From Armigeres subalbatus (lineage: Eukaryota; Arthropoda; Insecta; Diptera; Culicidae): a DNA stretch of 64,000 nt. The notes beneath the pieces were generated by a model. It did not search any database. It saw only the letters and a program-made list of their open reading frames with translations, and was not told the origin of the DNA. Where the stretch lies: positions 68,243,203 to 68,307,202 of the forward strand of contig NC_085139.1 of the NCBI RefSeq assembly GCF_024139115.2, read 5' to 3'. Shown one piece after another: positions 33,461 through 45,834 of the stretch. Each line of letters opens with the position of its first letter. Position 1 is the stretch's first letter. A program made the translations under genes and the position numbers.

Positions 33461-35195
33461 TTAATTTCTTACAAGTACGTCTTGCTTAATTACCTCTTTT
33501 ATGAGGTAATTTTCGAAAAAATCTGTTATTTTTTTCTTAAGTTTGCCCTCGAAATAGTGTGCATCGTAAAACACTTCTTCCACAATGAAGTCGTTCAGGT
33601 TATTAGTATTGACGAACACTAATAAGGTCTTCTTTGCACCTGAAACGTGCATCGAAACTTGCATTTCGTTGCATGTTTTTGTATCAAGTACAATTTTTCC
33701 ACTCCTGTATCTGCATCCAAGTCCCAGCTTGTTCTGCTGTAATTGTTCAAGCAAGGTTCCTTGTACAGCTTTCTTCCGGATAACTAATATAGCATCCTGT
33801 GTGACAGCTGAAAGTTTAATGCAACTTTATAATTAAACCAGATATGAAATTATACTCCAGATATGTACCATCAGGAATGCAACAAAGAAAAGAATGGCAA
33901 TCATCTATAAACATATTCGTTGATTTGAAATCATATCCGGTTGTTGCTCTGATTTGTTGAAGGACGGTACCAACCACATGTTTATTCTGCCGGATATGAT
34001 TCCATGTTGTAGTCGTCAAAAGAATCGTGTCACATTTTTTGTGCATTGTCCGGTTTGTTGATCCAATAACATCAGCTGCGAATTTTGGAAGAATCCTACC
34101 TTTAGCCAACTCTTCCATTTCTGTGGTTGTCAGCATGGCTTTGATTTTCTCCTTAGTATCTTCTGAGAGCTTTAAGAAAAAATGTTCAACCAGTCTAAAT
34201 ACATAAATACACCATTCCATTCTTACAGAGTAGCTTTGTGTCTTATCGGGTATGCTGGATTCAATTTCAATCGATGTTTCGTATACAGCAAGCGCTGCCT
34301 CCCCATAGTCTTTCTCGTCAACGGTAGATTTATGTGATTTTCTATTGTAATTTGGCCGAAGCTTTGATTTTTCGGTGGCTGCTTTCATTCTTTCTCTTTC
34401 AGAGACGAACTTTCTGAGCACAGTGCCAGGACCGCATCCAGCAAACAAATTCATATATTTGTAATGCCAGCTGTAGCCTTCGTTATGCTGAAGCGCAGTG
34501 ATTATGACTCGACGCTGATAAGATCCACGACTCATTAAATTGAGACGTTTTCCGACATTATATTTACACAACCTAGAAAAAATATTTTCTGCGCTGAAAA
34601 TATGAAATATGAAATGAAATATGCATTCCTGAGATTGATTTGAATATACCTACAGATTGCTTGTTTTATGTAATTTCAAGGAATCGGCTTTTGCTGCGAC
34701 TCCATCAACCACGTTCTGAACTTTCTTCCAGACACCACATTTTTCTAAGAGATCAACATAGGATTCCTCATTGGCCTCTTTCTTTGAGCAAAAATATGTG
34801 CGGCATTCTTTGTGGTCACCGAAAACGTGTCTAGGGGCATTTCGAATGTCCTGGAACAATCCTGCAACATCCACGCCATTTGTATCCTCCGCACAATGTT
34901 TAATTGCGCTTCGGATCCCTAGCGTGATTCGTTCAATATTTTTATGCATCAAATTAGATACTTCCTTTGGATATTTTATCTGAAATTTAAATATTCTCAT
35001 TCACATTCAATCACTGGATAAAACTATGTTATCAGCACTATGGTATAACAGTAAATGTGAACTACGAAGGACTATCAAAACGAAATATAATACGTTCATT
35101 CGATGTATATCCTTATTAGTAATCAATTCAACGAAATTACTTACAAGTATAAAATTATTATTATAAGTATCGTATTAGCTTCTTAGTCTGTAAAT

Positions 35196-35354
35196 AGGGA
35201 AAAGGCGGCTTTGACAAATTTTGTTTCATTATTGTTTATTAGCAAAGACTTTCAAAGTCGGCCAATATATTCTTTGACATGCAAAGAATGTTCGGTCAAA
35301 CTTTTAGTTCTCGAAAACACCCCCGACGAAACCTGTGAAAGTCGCTATTTCCCT
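35196..35354. mobile_element. Diverged MITE of family M1, inside intron 3
   Basis: AGGGAAAAGGCGGCTTTGAC at the left, with GTGAAAGTCGC then TTTCCCT at the right, resemble the 2665-2855 element in length and TIR plan, with heavier divergence. It lies wholly within the 35,536-34,980 intron of the Mutator-like gene. Confidence 0.6.
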
Positions 35355-37107
35355 TATGTTATTTTAAAAACAACTTATTAGCTTTACCCTACCAAGTATA
35401 CTATCGTAACTAACTTCATTGTGTGCTGATTCGGTTGTAGTACATTAAATAGTTTCTCATAGTACAGATAGCATTGTATTGATCTATATAGTAGTATCTG
35501 CTATAGATTAGGATGATGATTTGTAAAATGGAATACCTCTCGAAGCTTTTTGTTACAATTCTTGATAATGTGGTTACAGCATAGCTGATGCTCGATTGAA
35601 GGTCCATATTTGATTGCATTTTTCACCTTTGCAACCGTTGTTGAATCACCATCAGTAGTAATGGTTGTTAACCACAAATTCGATTCAAGGAGCTCTTGAA
35701 AACCTTCAATAATAATTTCCGGTTCCATTCCACCAGACGGGCCAGAATAGTTTTTGTAGCACTTGTGGTCTTTTTGGTTTCCTGCCAGCTACTGTAGTAC
35801 CTCTTTCTTGTCGATCACAAATACAGCAACGTTTATTGCGACATCCAATGTAAAGAATTTTCCTAGTATTTTCTGCTACAATAGCAGCACACCCTGATGC
35901 TGACGTGTATCTGCTTCCGTAACTGCGAGCCGCCCAGCTTCCATCAAATGATACTTTTGTTCTAACTGGTTCATTCAAATTGACAACCATTCCATTTTTC
36001 CTAGCATCATTAACGCATGCTTCCTTCTCCTCCTGTACAGCTTTCTGTATGGACTCATCTTTTGCAGCTTCCAAAATATTGTCCATTGCCATTTCATCTG
36101 CCACAAATGTTTTTTGGGCCATAAAAGGAATGTCACAGAATGCTAAGAGTTCTTTTGTGTGTGTATACGTTCCTCCTGAGCACAATGTTCCCCAAACTAT
36201 TGCTTTCCTTAACATTGATTTTGGAGCGGTACTCTCTGAAGTTACTTTAAACAATTGCTTACAAATGTTACATTTAAAACAGATTACTGAGAACATTGAT
36301 CTATAGTTCTCTTTAATAAGCAAAGTAATCCTTGACATAAAGCGGAATGCTGGGCTTGGGCTTGCAGGAGGCATTTACATATATAATTTAAATCTACTAT
36401 CCTACGACCGTTAATGTCATTCCACTCCGGAATTGTAGTTTTCGAATATTTATGAGTATTATTCGCCATATTTTGCGCTTTAGAACGTTTGTTCTGGTCC
36501 TGTTGTGCAATTGACACATTATTGCTAGAAGACTCACCAAAAGCTTCGTTGTTATCAAGCTTTAAATCGCTTACAATACTCGATGAATCTTGTTGAAGAA
36601 TAAGCGCAACGCCTGCGTTGCCGCTTTGTAGTGAATCGCCCTGAACATTGTCTTGTCCTACATCGCCAACTTGGGTACGCTGTAGTTCTAACGGAGGGTT
36701 CGCTCCTTGAGGGTACAAGACTTTGTTGGTTGACGCGTTCTGAAATTTATTTATTATTCAAATTTCGCTCGAATATGAAGTTGGTACTTCATAACATTTT
36801 CAACGTAACATAATATTATGTTGAAAATTATTTTTGGAGCTTGTTAAGTTCTTGTTGATTTAAAGGTGTAATTCTACAGATACATAGGTATTAATCTCAG
36901 CAGCTACAAGATATTTTATATAAGTTAAATGAATATTAAGAGATGAGCCAGCCTAGGGCTGAAAATCTCTTTAATAAAGACACAAAAAAATGAATATTAG
37001 TATTTATGTATTTAATTAACCATAATATGAAAACTATTATATGTCAATATCGTAAGTGACTGATTACAACCTAATTGATCAAGCAAAAATAATCAAAATA
37101 GACTTAC

Positions 37108-37265
37108 ACTATACAAATCATTATTCGAAGTCGTTGCATGTCCATGTTGCGTAGAGTTTGGTAAAGTTATCTCTAGATCGATCGGCAGATCGGTTTCCTC
37201 TGTAAAACTATGTTGCGTAGAGTTTGGTAAAGTTATCTCTAGCTCGATAGGCGGATCAGTTTTCT
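37108..37265 (-). repeat. Exon 2 of the Mutator-like gene: 66-bp tandem duplication
   Basis: The exon encodes two 22-residue copies sharing LEITLPNSTQH. Each DNA unit starts after TTTTACAG, so each carries its own potential splice acceptor. Using the first acceptor gives a 158-nt exon that keeps phase; using the second would drop one 22-residue unit without changing frame. Confidence 0.65.
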
Positions 37266-37302
37266 CTGTAAAATTATCATAACCTATTAGTATTACCGTA
37301 TA

Positions 37303-37565
37303 CACTACCAGAGCACTAGCGTGAAAAGTAAGACCATGCTGAAGGTGCCTGGATTCGATTTCCGGTCCGGGAATGTTTACGTTGGAAATTTTCTCGACTT
37401 CCCTGGGTATAAAAGTATCATCGTGTCAGCCTCATGATATACAAATAAGGTAACATGGCGTAGAAAACTCGCAATGAATAACTATGGAAGTGCTGAAAGA
37501 ACACTAAGCTTCGAAACGGCAATGTCCTTGTGGGGGATATAATGCCAATAAGAAGAAAAAGATAG
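37303..37565 (+). mobile_element. Feilai-like tRNA-derived SINE
   Basis: An A-box-like start (CACTAGCGTGAAAAGTAAG) is followed by a clear B box (GGATTCGATTTCC). The body carries TTTTCTCGACTTCCCTGGG, ATCGTGTCAGCC and AGAACACTAAGCTTCGAAAC, and a tail ATAATGCCAATAAGAAGAAA. This order matches the abundant Aedes SINE Feilai from memory. It lies in intron 1 of the Mutator-like gene, opposite to its transcription. It supports the Aedes assignment. Confidence 0.78.
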
Positions 37566-37569
37566 GTGA

Positions 37570-38800
37570 AAGAGACTTGAGCGATGAATCCCTTTAAAAG
37601 TTATGATTTGCCCACATATATCATGAATTATTTTAATAGCTATGATTTCGTTCATTGTACGTGTATAAAAGACGATTCAATAATGACGTCCACTACTTTT
37701 AGAGATTTCTAGACTCCCTTCCCTCCCCCATCTGCAACGCTTTTTGCCTTTCTCGTATTTTGTATACCTAGTATACTGCCTTCATATGCATATTTGTCCC
37801 ATGTTTGCTGGGATTTCCTATGTACATGGGACAGTTATGCGTATAACGGCAGTATATGTTTAGTCATAAAATATTAAACTCCACCCCTCCTAAAAGCTGT
37901 GACATCATTTTTGAACAACCCCTAAGTCATCTGGATATTAATTTCATGATATATATTTGAATAGAAGTATAAATTTGATATGTAGCTAGCTGACCCGTAG
38001 AACTTAGTCTCGCCTAAAATTGATTAGTTTGCAGTAACATTATTTCTTTTTTAATTTAATTTAATTGGAAGACTGTTAATCCACAAAATGATTTTGCCAA
38101 TTGTTCTCGGTTTCATGAAAGTTTTCCTTCTTATGAATAATAAAGCGAAAATGGATAAATTAGCTTAAATCGGTCTGTTCTTTTTTAAGTATACGAATTA
38201 ATTAACTGGGTTTACCTGAGTAATCCCATTATACATAATTCTCAATTATGTGTTATGGGTTGAAATGCTTCAAATATGTCACTTTTATCTTTAAATCATA
38301 TCATGCGAACTGTCAACTATCAAATCATGGACTGTAAATTAATGTCAACTATGGGATCATATGCACTGAACTATTTTCTAAACTTTTATGAGAAATAGAA
38401 AAAAATGCATTATAGTATGGCATAAAATTCCTAGGATATATATTCCCACAAACAAGGTTAGAAAAAAATAAAGGAAGGGGGTCTTCACTTCGGCTTGCGA
38501 GAAAATATTGTGGTTTGTGATGGCATATAAACAAAATTTCTTCACAACATAAAAAGCACATGAAATCGAAGCATTCATTGCATTCAAGTGGCCGAATATT
38601 CATAAAATTATCAAAGAAGTTTCTCCCCCTCAGGCTTGTTTTTCTTAGGCGTGTATCTGGCTCTTATTTTTTAATACGATCAGAATATTCACGCGCGTTG
38701 ATTTTTGTGTGCGTCATATATAAGTATATTTATAAATAGGAAAAGCTTCCGGTTTTGGTTCAGGAGCTTATAATGTCCAATTTCACTGTGCAAATAAAAT
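37570..38800. other. Rest of intron 1 of the Mutator-like gene
   Basis: AT-rich with no supported gene. A short piece at 37,742-37,760 (TTTTTGCCTTTCTCGTATTT) resembles one end of the TTGCCTTTCTCG MITE. ACTGCCTTCATATGCATATT and a partial inverse near 37,840 form a weak foldback. Confidence 0.4.
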
Positions 38801-39589
38801 GTTCCATATATATCACATACCTGTGTTCAACAACGGAACGGTTGACAGATCTGAAATCCAATGTTCTTCAAAAAACTGGGTTATTCCAGACGTCGAAATA
38901 ATTGAATGCTCTTCTTCGAGCTCCGCTTCCACGGACAACTCAGCGGGAAGCAGAGTGTTTCTCCATTCGTGTGAGTCGCTCCAGTCACTAAACCATTCTT
39001 CTGGAAAAGAATTATCTGCACATTCTTGATCTACAGCAGTGCTGAAATCCAAATCATCGGATATATCTCCAAATATCTCCGAATTTCGACTAGCCCCATC
39101 GTCACTATGATCCGAGCTTGTGTGCTCCGGATAAACTTCCGACACCTTTTCGCGCTTTTCAGCTTCGCGTTTTGATGCTGCTTGCTGAGCTTTCCGTTTT
39201 CTCGGCATATTTCCAAAGAACAAGCACTTTTCGGTAACTTCACTACGCTTCTCGGGGCAAGTCACGTTCAAGCTAAGTTAAGTATGTTTACAAATGAGAT
39301 GGGTGGGAATGGGGTGTTAGAAATATGCCAGCTGATACATAATGTTGCCAGACTGAACCAAATGTTTATTTTATATCATAAGAAGCGTGCATAATGTATC
39401 AAATATATGAAAATTTATAGTTTCAAAATTATTCCCACACCATTTGGTAGCTAATATCAACATATGTAACATGAAAAACCCTTTTTTCTGGTTTGTTTGT
39501 TCAAGCTGATCAACGGTAATGATTTTTTTAAATAAATAAATCTGGCAACGATAAGTGATGATTATTTTCTCGTGCATGCACAGCTTTGT

Positions 39590-40036
39590 TTGCGTGTCGG
39601 TTCGCGTATACGATATATTGCTCGGTTGAAATGAAGTTATACCGCGTAGGTTTTGTACCCACTATTTAATGTATTGCGCAAGTGAATTTCAGTGTTGCGA
39701 TTTTTATTACATTTACAATACTGTTGAAAATTTTGTCTAGCGTTTCAAATGTTTGGAAGCAGTTTTTTCATCTTTTCGACGTGAAGTGAAGAAATCTTTA
39801 TTCAATATTGAAGAAAAAGGTGGAACATGTTTAGTGAATAGTGTTTTAGAGTGACAAAATACAGAAAAAAAGGAAGACGGAGCAAATAAAAAACTATGTA
39901 CATTTTTATGATAAGTGTATATGTGTGATCTGAAAGTTTGGAGTTAGTGTGTGTTCGATTACCATACGAACTATGATCTAAGAAAAAAGCAGTTTTAAGT
40001 GCTTTTTGAGCTATTCCTTAGTAATTAATTAGTCAG
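39590..40036 (+). other. Possible 5' UTR exon with strong donor
   Basis: A stop-rich stretch with GTG/AGTG-rich sequence typical of fly and mosquito 5' UTRs contains an initiator-like TCAGT at 39,689-39,693 and ends at CAG|GTGAGT (donor at 40,037). It would be transcribed away from the Mutator-like gene. No coding exon was found for it. Weakly supported. Confidence 0.25.
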
Positions 40037-40364
40037 GTGAGTGAAAAACTTATAGTAAAATGCCATGAATATGCGCTGGAAGGGATCAGTTGGTATTTAG
40101 CAGCACAATATTAATTTTATTCTAAAATTGCATTAGTATTAGTGCAAATACGAAAAAATCATCGTCATTGTCAAATTGATTTCGGTTTATAGAGCCTTAA
40201 GTCTGCTGTAAAAACAGAGATAGAGAGTAACATTATATAAAATGATGACCCTTCCCGATCAGGAATTCATAACAATAATATGACTCAATTGTATAAAACG
40301 TTGTTATTTCAAAAAACGTATGTTAAAAATAGATAATTTGATTTAAAATGGGGGAACGGTCGTT

Positions 40365-40640
40365 TGGCCGAAACCCATTCGGCCGAATGCCATTTGGCCG
40401 AATGCCACCAGGCTGAACATACCATTAGGCCGACACCCAGCTGGCCGAAAGTCATTTGACCTAAAGGGTCATCCGGCCGAATAGGTCATTTGATCGAATA
40501 AGACATTTGGCCGAATAGGACATTTGGCCGAAAAGGGCATTTAGCCGAATAGAACATTTGGTCGAATAGGACATTTGGCCGAATAGGTCATTTGGCTGAA
40601 TAGGTCATTTGGAAAGTGAGAAATGAGGTGTGAAAAAAAA
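40365..40640. repeat. TTTGGCCGAATAGGACA minisatellite, copy 1
   Basis: About a dozen imperfect units around CATTTGGCCGAATAGG are followed directly by AAAGTGAGAAATGAGGTG. The module CACCCAGCTGGCCGAAAGTC has a counterpart at 63,365, so this is one copy of a composite repeat also present at 63,300-63,560. Confidence 0.82.
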
Positions 40641-42057
40641 CATGGATCTCAGTATAATCTGCAGTTAGACCTGTGCGCCGCCGCCGACACTTATTGACGT
40701 ACGCCGACGCCGGTCAAGGTGTCGGCGGCGCGCCATACGCCGGGTGGCTCCACGCCGCCGAATTTCGTACTTCACGCCGATGATTGGCCAATACAAAAAT
40801 CACAGTATGCAGTGCGTTTGCATCTGCCGAACCAAGGCATCAATGAAATAGCTATTATACCTTTAGCAGATTTGTTTGCTTTTATTTCTGTCACTTTTAC
40901 CCGCATTGGCGTGTTAAATGTTAGATCATCCAAGATCTTCTTGGCTAAAGAATGCAATAATGGTAACTTGGCTTCTGAAGCTGGAGCACGATGGGGTACG
41001 TGACCCACCAATTTGGACATTTTCTTCACTCTCCTTGTACTTAAATAGCGAGAATTGTTCTAAAAATAACAATTCCCAAAGAAATTTCTTGGTTTTCCTG
41101 AAATAATATCCGAAGGAAGTCCTCAAGAAAGTTCTGAAGGAATACCTGAAGAAAATTCTTAGAATCTTGAGGAATCTGAATTTATCTCCGTCTGGAAGAT
41201 TTTCTGAAGGAATTCCTGGAGGAAATTCTGAAGGAATTCTTAGAGGAATGTCCAAAAAAAAATCTTTAACAAATTTAAGCATATAGGTAATTCTTTAGTA
41301 GTTCTTTTGAGAATCTCTGTAGGAATTCGTACAGAGATATCTGAAAATTCATCCTAGAATTTTGGAAGGAAATGGCGGAGGAAATTCCTAAAGAACTACT
41401 AGATGAATTTGCAAGGGAATGGAATGTCCTACCTGGAAAAATTCCAGTGGAATTGTTAAAATAATGTTCGAAGGAATTTTGTACAAATTTTTTAAAGTTG
41501 GTGTGTATGTATGCATGTATTTATCCACCATCCTGACTTGAGTCTTGCTCAACATACGGCTCCATCCAATATTACAGTCGAATTTAATTACCAATGTGTT
41601 TTCAATGCACTGCTGTGTGAAGGGCAAAAAACGGAGGTGGTGGGCCCGTAAGCTGAGACACTTGCACGAAGCCCGCGGAATACAGTGAATCTCCTTTCAA
41701 CAGTGTAACCCAACAGATCAATAAATAGATTCGCAATCTTTTTTGAGATTTTCAAGAGATGACTTTTTTAAGAAGCGCGCGTCAGATCCATTACAACTGT
41801 GGGGGAAGTGTACCCATCTACATGGGTAGAAATTTTTAAAATTATTCCAAAAAGAATTTCTGAAGGAAATCGTGATGAAATTTTAAGAATTAATATTAGG
41901 AGAGTTTTTGAAGAATCTCCAGAAAAATTTGGTTTCATTTGTGGAGGTTTTTTAAACGAATTCCTGGAAAAATTTGATCGAATTACTGACGGAATTTTTA
42001 AAGGTATACTAGAATGAGTTTCTTGGGGCAGCCCTTACTTTGCACCGTTCAATGTGG

Positions 42058-42787
42058 AAAAACGATCCATAAAAGAATGAAAAACGATCCATAAATAACA
42101 TCTGAATGTTCCATAAAACGCTACCATAAATCCATAAAATAGTTCGAAAGATTCCTTTGAAAAATTATTCATAAAAACTATATATTGATCCATAAAATTT
42201 CAAATTTGCGCAATTTATATCCTGATGATGATCCATAATTTCAGCCATATGATCCATAATTTTGGTCATATGATCCATAATTTTGATAATGTGATCCATA
42301 ATGCTTGGAAAGAAGGCCAATGAAACTATATTAATTGATCCACACATTTTATATAATCTATGGATCATTTATCAAAATTTATGGATCATATCACCAAAAC
42401 TATGGATCATTTGAACAAAGTTATGGATCAAATGGCCAGAATTATGGATCATATGGCTGAAATTATGAATCATCATCACGATAAAAAAATGCGCAAATTT
42501 GAAGTTTTATGGATCAAAATGTAGTTTTTTTATGGATCATTTTCCAAAGATTTATGGATCATTTGTCATATTTTCATGGGAAAATAGCAAGAATTGTATT
42601 GTTTTTCTTGGAATGTTAATTGTTAATGGAACATATTTCCCAATTAATTGCTAAATATTAGCTTAGTTATGGATCGAAAAATTATTCTTTAAGGAATCTC
42701 ATTAACTATTTTATGGATTTATGGTAGCATTTTAAGGAACATTCAGATGTTATTTATGGATCGTTTTCCAGTTTTTTATGGATCCGT
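42058..42787. repeat. 730-bp foldback built of ATGGATCAT repeats
   Basis: The left half carries ATCCATAATTTTGG-type units and the right half their inverse (ATTATGGATCATATGGC). The outer ends also match: AACGATCCATAAA versus TTTATGGATCGTTTT, and CATCTGAATGTTCC versus GGAACATTCAGATG. The centre is near 42,360. Confidence 0.78.
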
Positions 42788-42818
42788 CTTTAACGTTTAT
42801 ATGCAAAAGTATGTTTTG

Positions 42819-42988
42819 CGAAAATTTCTACAGATTTTTTGTAAATACCTTAAATAATTCTTTAGGAAATACATTCAGAAATTTTTTCGGTAAGTCACCA
42901 AGAAACTGGTGACTTACCGAATAAATTCCTGAATGTATTTCCTAAAGAATTATTTAAGGTATTTACAAAAAATCTGTAGAAATTTTCG
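42819..42988. repeat. 170-bp near-perfect snapback
   Basis: Arms of about 80 bp run from CGAAAATTTCTACAG to GGTAAGTCACCA and back from TGGTGACTTACC to CTGTAGAAATTTTCG, with only a few mismatches and a loop of about 7 bp. Confidence 0.85.
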
Positions 42989-44479
42989 AAGGAACTCCTG
43001 CAGTAAGTTCCCAAGGAATTCTTGAGAATATTCGAATATTCGCAATTACGATATTTTGGGAGTTTTCCTTGGCATGTAGTTTTGCTTCTAGAGTCAAAAC
43101 TGAGTTTGTTTTACTACTGTCCGGATTTTTTAAAGAAACTCCTGGAGAAAATAAAAATTTCTATGTAAATTTCAATAGCTGTTTGGGAAATCCATTTAAA
43201 ATTCCTTCGTAAATTACTTTAAGAATTTTTTCGAATATTCCTTCAGAAACTCTTTTAAAAATCCTGTTCGAAAATCTTTTCAGGTTCTTTTTCGGTTATT
43301 CCTTCAACAATTGAGTCGACAATTCCTCCATGAATTTCTTCGAAAATCTCTTTAGAAAAGCCACCAGGAATTAATTTGGACATTCATCCAGGGATTTCTT
43401 CAGAAATTTCTCCGAAAAGGCATTTGTAATATTTTTACAAATTCTTCTGGAACTTCATCTAGGGAGTCTTCAGAAAATTCCTTCAGTAAACCATACAAAA
43501 TTACTGCAGAAATAGTTCCGGAGAGAATTCGACATTAGAAAAATCTCTAATGGAATTTTCGAAGAAATTTCTAAAGGTATTTGAGACTTGAGTATTAAAC
43601 TTATTTTCAATTAAAAAAACACTTGAACAACGGTTAAAAAAATGAAGGAATACACAAACAAAATTTTAGATGGTTTTCCAATAGAATTTCTGAAGAGATT
43701 TCCGAAAGAATTCTTAAAGTAATAAAAAAGGAGATTTTCGAAGGTCTACAGAAATTTCTGGAAGAGTTGCTAAAGGAATATCCGGAGGAATGTCCGAAGG
43801 TATTCCTATTAGAAATTCTGAAAGAAGTCCTGAAGAAAGTTTCAAATAAATTCCAGAGGGAAATTTCGAAAGAATACCAAAATTATCTTCCCAGAGTTTC
43901 CGAAGAATTCCTCAAATTACTGGAAGATTTCCTATTAGAAATACCTGAAGAAATTTCTAAAAAAAAAATCCTTAATCAAATTCCGAAGTTTTCCTCCTAA
44001 ATGGAGTTCCGAATGTATTCCTAAAACAGTGTCCGTAGGTATTCTTATAGAACTTCTTGAAGGATTTTCTTAGGAATTCTTAAAGGAATTTTCAAAAGTA
44101 TCCTTAAAAATAGTTTCGAATGAATTACTTCCCAAAAAAATCCGTAAAGTAATTTCCGAAGCAATCCCTAAAGTAGAAGGAAATTCATGAAGGAACTTTT
44201 GAAGAAATTTCGGAAAGAATTTTCAAGGTTATTCTTGGTGGAAATTCTGAAAGAATTCATTAAGGAAATTCTAAATTAATTCTTAGAATTCCTTTCTCGA
44301 ATTTTCTGAGGCATATCTTGAGGAATTTCCACACGAATTTCTGGATTTATATCCGAAGTACTTTCCAATGAACTCATGTGCTGTGATGTGGAAATGTCCT
44401 AGTGGATGATGTAATGTACACTTTTGCCGTGGAGAGCTATAAGCTATAGCTATTAGGATATTGCCCCCATAAGTCTGGC

Positions 44480-45120
44480 TGTAGGTAGCAATCCTGTCGC
44501 ACCTATCCATCAAGGAAACCCATCCTCGTCCTGTCCGACTCTGCCAGCGTCATTTCCGCACTCCAGACGAGCCTAAGCACCCCTGGATCCAAAGTATCTT
44601 GGCGACCATGCTCCCGAACACGACCCTCGCTTGGGTTCCGGGACACTGCGGAGTGCCTGGAAACATCACGGCAGATCTCCTTGCCGGATATCAGGGCCAG
44701 CGTCTTAGGTCATCCGTCCCGTTTGGTGACGTAAAAACCTGAATAAGGAAAGCAGTACTAGAAAACTGGGAAATTTCCTGGATTGCCACAACTTCCGGAT
44801 ACCTTCGGAAAATGAAGGGGACCACATCGGCATGGACAGACCTATCCAACCTCAGAGAACAGCAAATCATCTCCCGGCTCCGGACACACACCGGACACCG
44901 GACACATACGGCTCTCGCATAACTTCGACGGGAGCCCTTTTCCAACTGCGACGTCTGTGATGTTCGTAACACCGTGGAACATTATGTCGATGCCCCAAAT
45001 ATCAGGCTCTCAGGGATACCTACGGGATATCTGCTAGCATCAGGAATGCATTATCCGACAACGCTGCTAGCACCGCCGCCCTCATCTCTTTCTTAAAAGA
45101 TGGGGGCCTATACAAACTAA
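44480..45120 (+). pseudogene. Non-LTR retrotransposon ORF2 C-terminal relic (RNase H)
   Basis: One frame reads LAWVPGHCGVPGNITADLLAG, which carries the conserved WVPGHCG..GN..AD.LA block of the RNase H domain in I-like and related elements. Downstream frames show the usual Cys/His tail region in decayed form (PTATSVMF then TPWNIM, from an original C..C...T..H pattern). Stops and shifts occur near 44,740 and 44,920. Only the 3' part of the element is present, which is a typical 5' truncation. Confidence 0.65.
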
Positions 45121-45775
45121 TTTAACGGCTTCACTGGGACCCCGAGATCAATCTTGGGAGCAAGTTCCCACAACTCGAGGCTTTCGGGCATTCCATGGTT
45201 ACCCCAAGGCTATAAGTCCCCACCTCTCCAGTGACCGGGCAGCCCGGGAACCCCAACCCGGGTCTGAGTCCCTCGCAACATTAACCTCCGATTTCAACAA
45301 GGTCAGCTGGAGGCATCGCACTCCCCCAATTCCATTACGAGATAATACGAGGCTTAACCGCGACATTAGGGGCGAGCCTCCTGCATCAAACCATAAATAA
45401 TCTCCGAAGAGCAACGTCACATGGACCCTTTTTTTATTACTACCAAGATTTATCTGGATTCTTCGTACTTATCTTCCTATAGTTGTATTATTTTAACTTT
45501 ATTGTCTGTTATGTTACGTCATAGTTTCCTCTTATCGACCACTTTTAGTCATTAACCACTTGTACTCAAATTTTAAAGCTTTAATATTAAGCTTAAGAAT
45601 GTTAGTATAAGGTTCATTTGAATTAAAATTTGCCATTAGAAGATCCAACAGTTGGACCTGAGGGTGGCCATCCTGCCCCCTCTGCCTGCCAAGTGCCCCT
45701 GGCCTTGGTACTCTCGACGAGTGAAGAACTAAAAATTTAAAAATTCACATAAATAAAGGAAAAAAAGCAATTGTA
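45121..45775 (+). mobile_element. 3' untranslated tail of the RNase H-bearing element
   Basis: Sequence after the ORF2 relic ends with ACATAAATAAAGG and an A-rich tail near 45,760-45,775, as expected for an I-like or LOA-like 3' UTR. CTGAGGGTGGCCATCCTGCC and similar GC-richer pieces lie before it. No other gene seen. Confidence 0.45.
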
Positions 45776-45834
45776 CAAAAACCAACCCCTAAAATTCAGA
45801 AAAATATATTAAGCTCTTTTAGTGGAATGTATTA

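Larger units (their letters stand above)
33461..39208 (-). pseudogene. Mutator-like transposase gene, six exons, two frameshifts
   Basis: Exons (minus strand): 39,208-38,821; 37,265-37,108; 36,739-35,537; 34,979-34,654; 34,572-33,869; 33,807-33,461. All five introns are GT-AG and keep phase (1, 0, 0, 2, 1), giving one continuous product apart from two single-base frameshifts in exon 3. One lies near 36,365, where GRRIVDLNY must join FRFMSRITLL. The other lies near 35,775, where the frame carrying SFDGSWAARSYGS must join KNYSGPSGGMEPEI. The start is MPRKRKAQQ, a basic N-terminus followed by an acidic Ser-rich region. Core motifs are DGSW, TTDGDSTT and CCNHIIKNC, matching the insect 'Mutator-like transposase domain' group; the first two carry the expected catalytic Asp residues. 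Exon 6 ends at TAA. A SINE sits in intron 1 and a MITE in intron 3. The frameshifts may be real decay or consensus errors. I did not find element TIRs, so domestication is not excluded. Confidence 0.72.
41060..44345. repeat. Degenerate GAAGGAATTCCTGAAG repeats
   Basis: Long field of imperfect units containing GGAATTCC-like palindromic cores (GAAGGAATTTCTGAAG and similar) in both orientations, interrupted by two foldbacks at 42,058-42,787 and 42,819-42,988 and by unique pieces such as 41,480-41,800. The Glu/Lys-rich ORF at 43,767-44,000 is produced by the repeat. Confidence 0.7.

Noticed and set aside
43767..44000. Glu/Lys-rich protein of 77 residues
   Set aside because: Translation of GAAGGAATTCC-type repeats.
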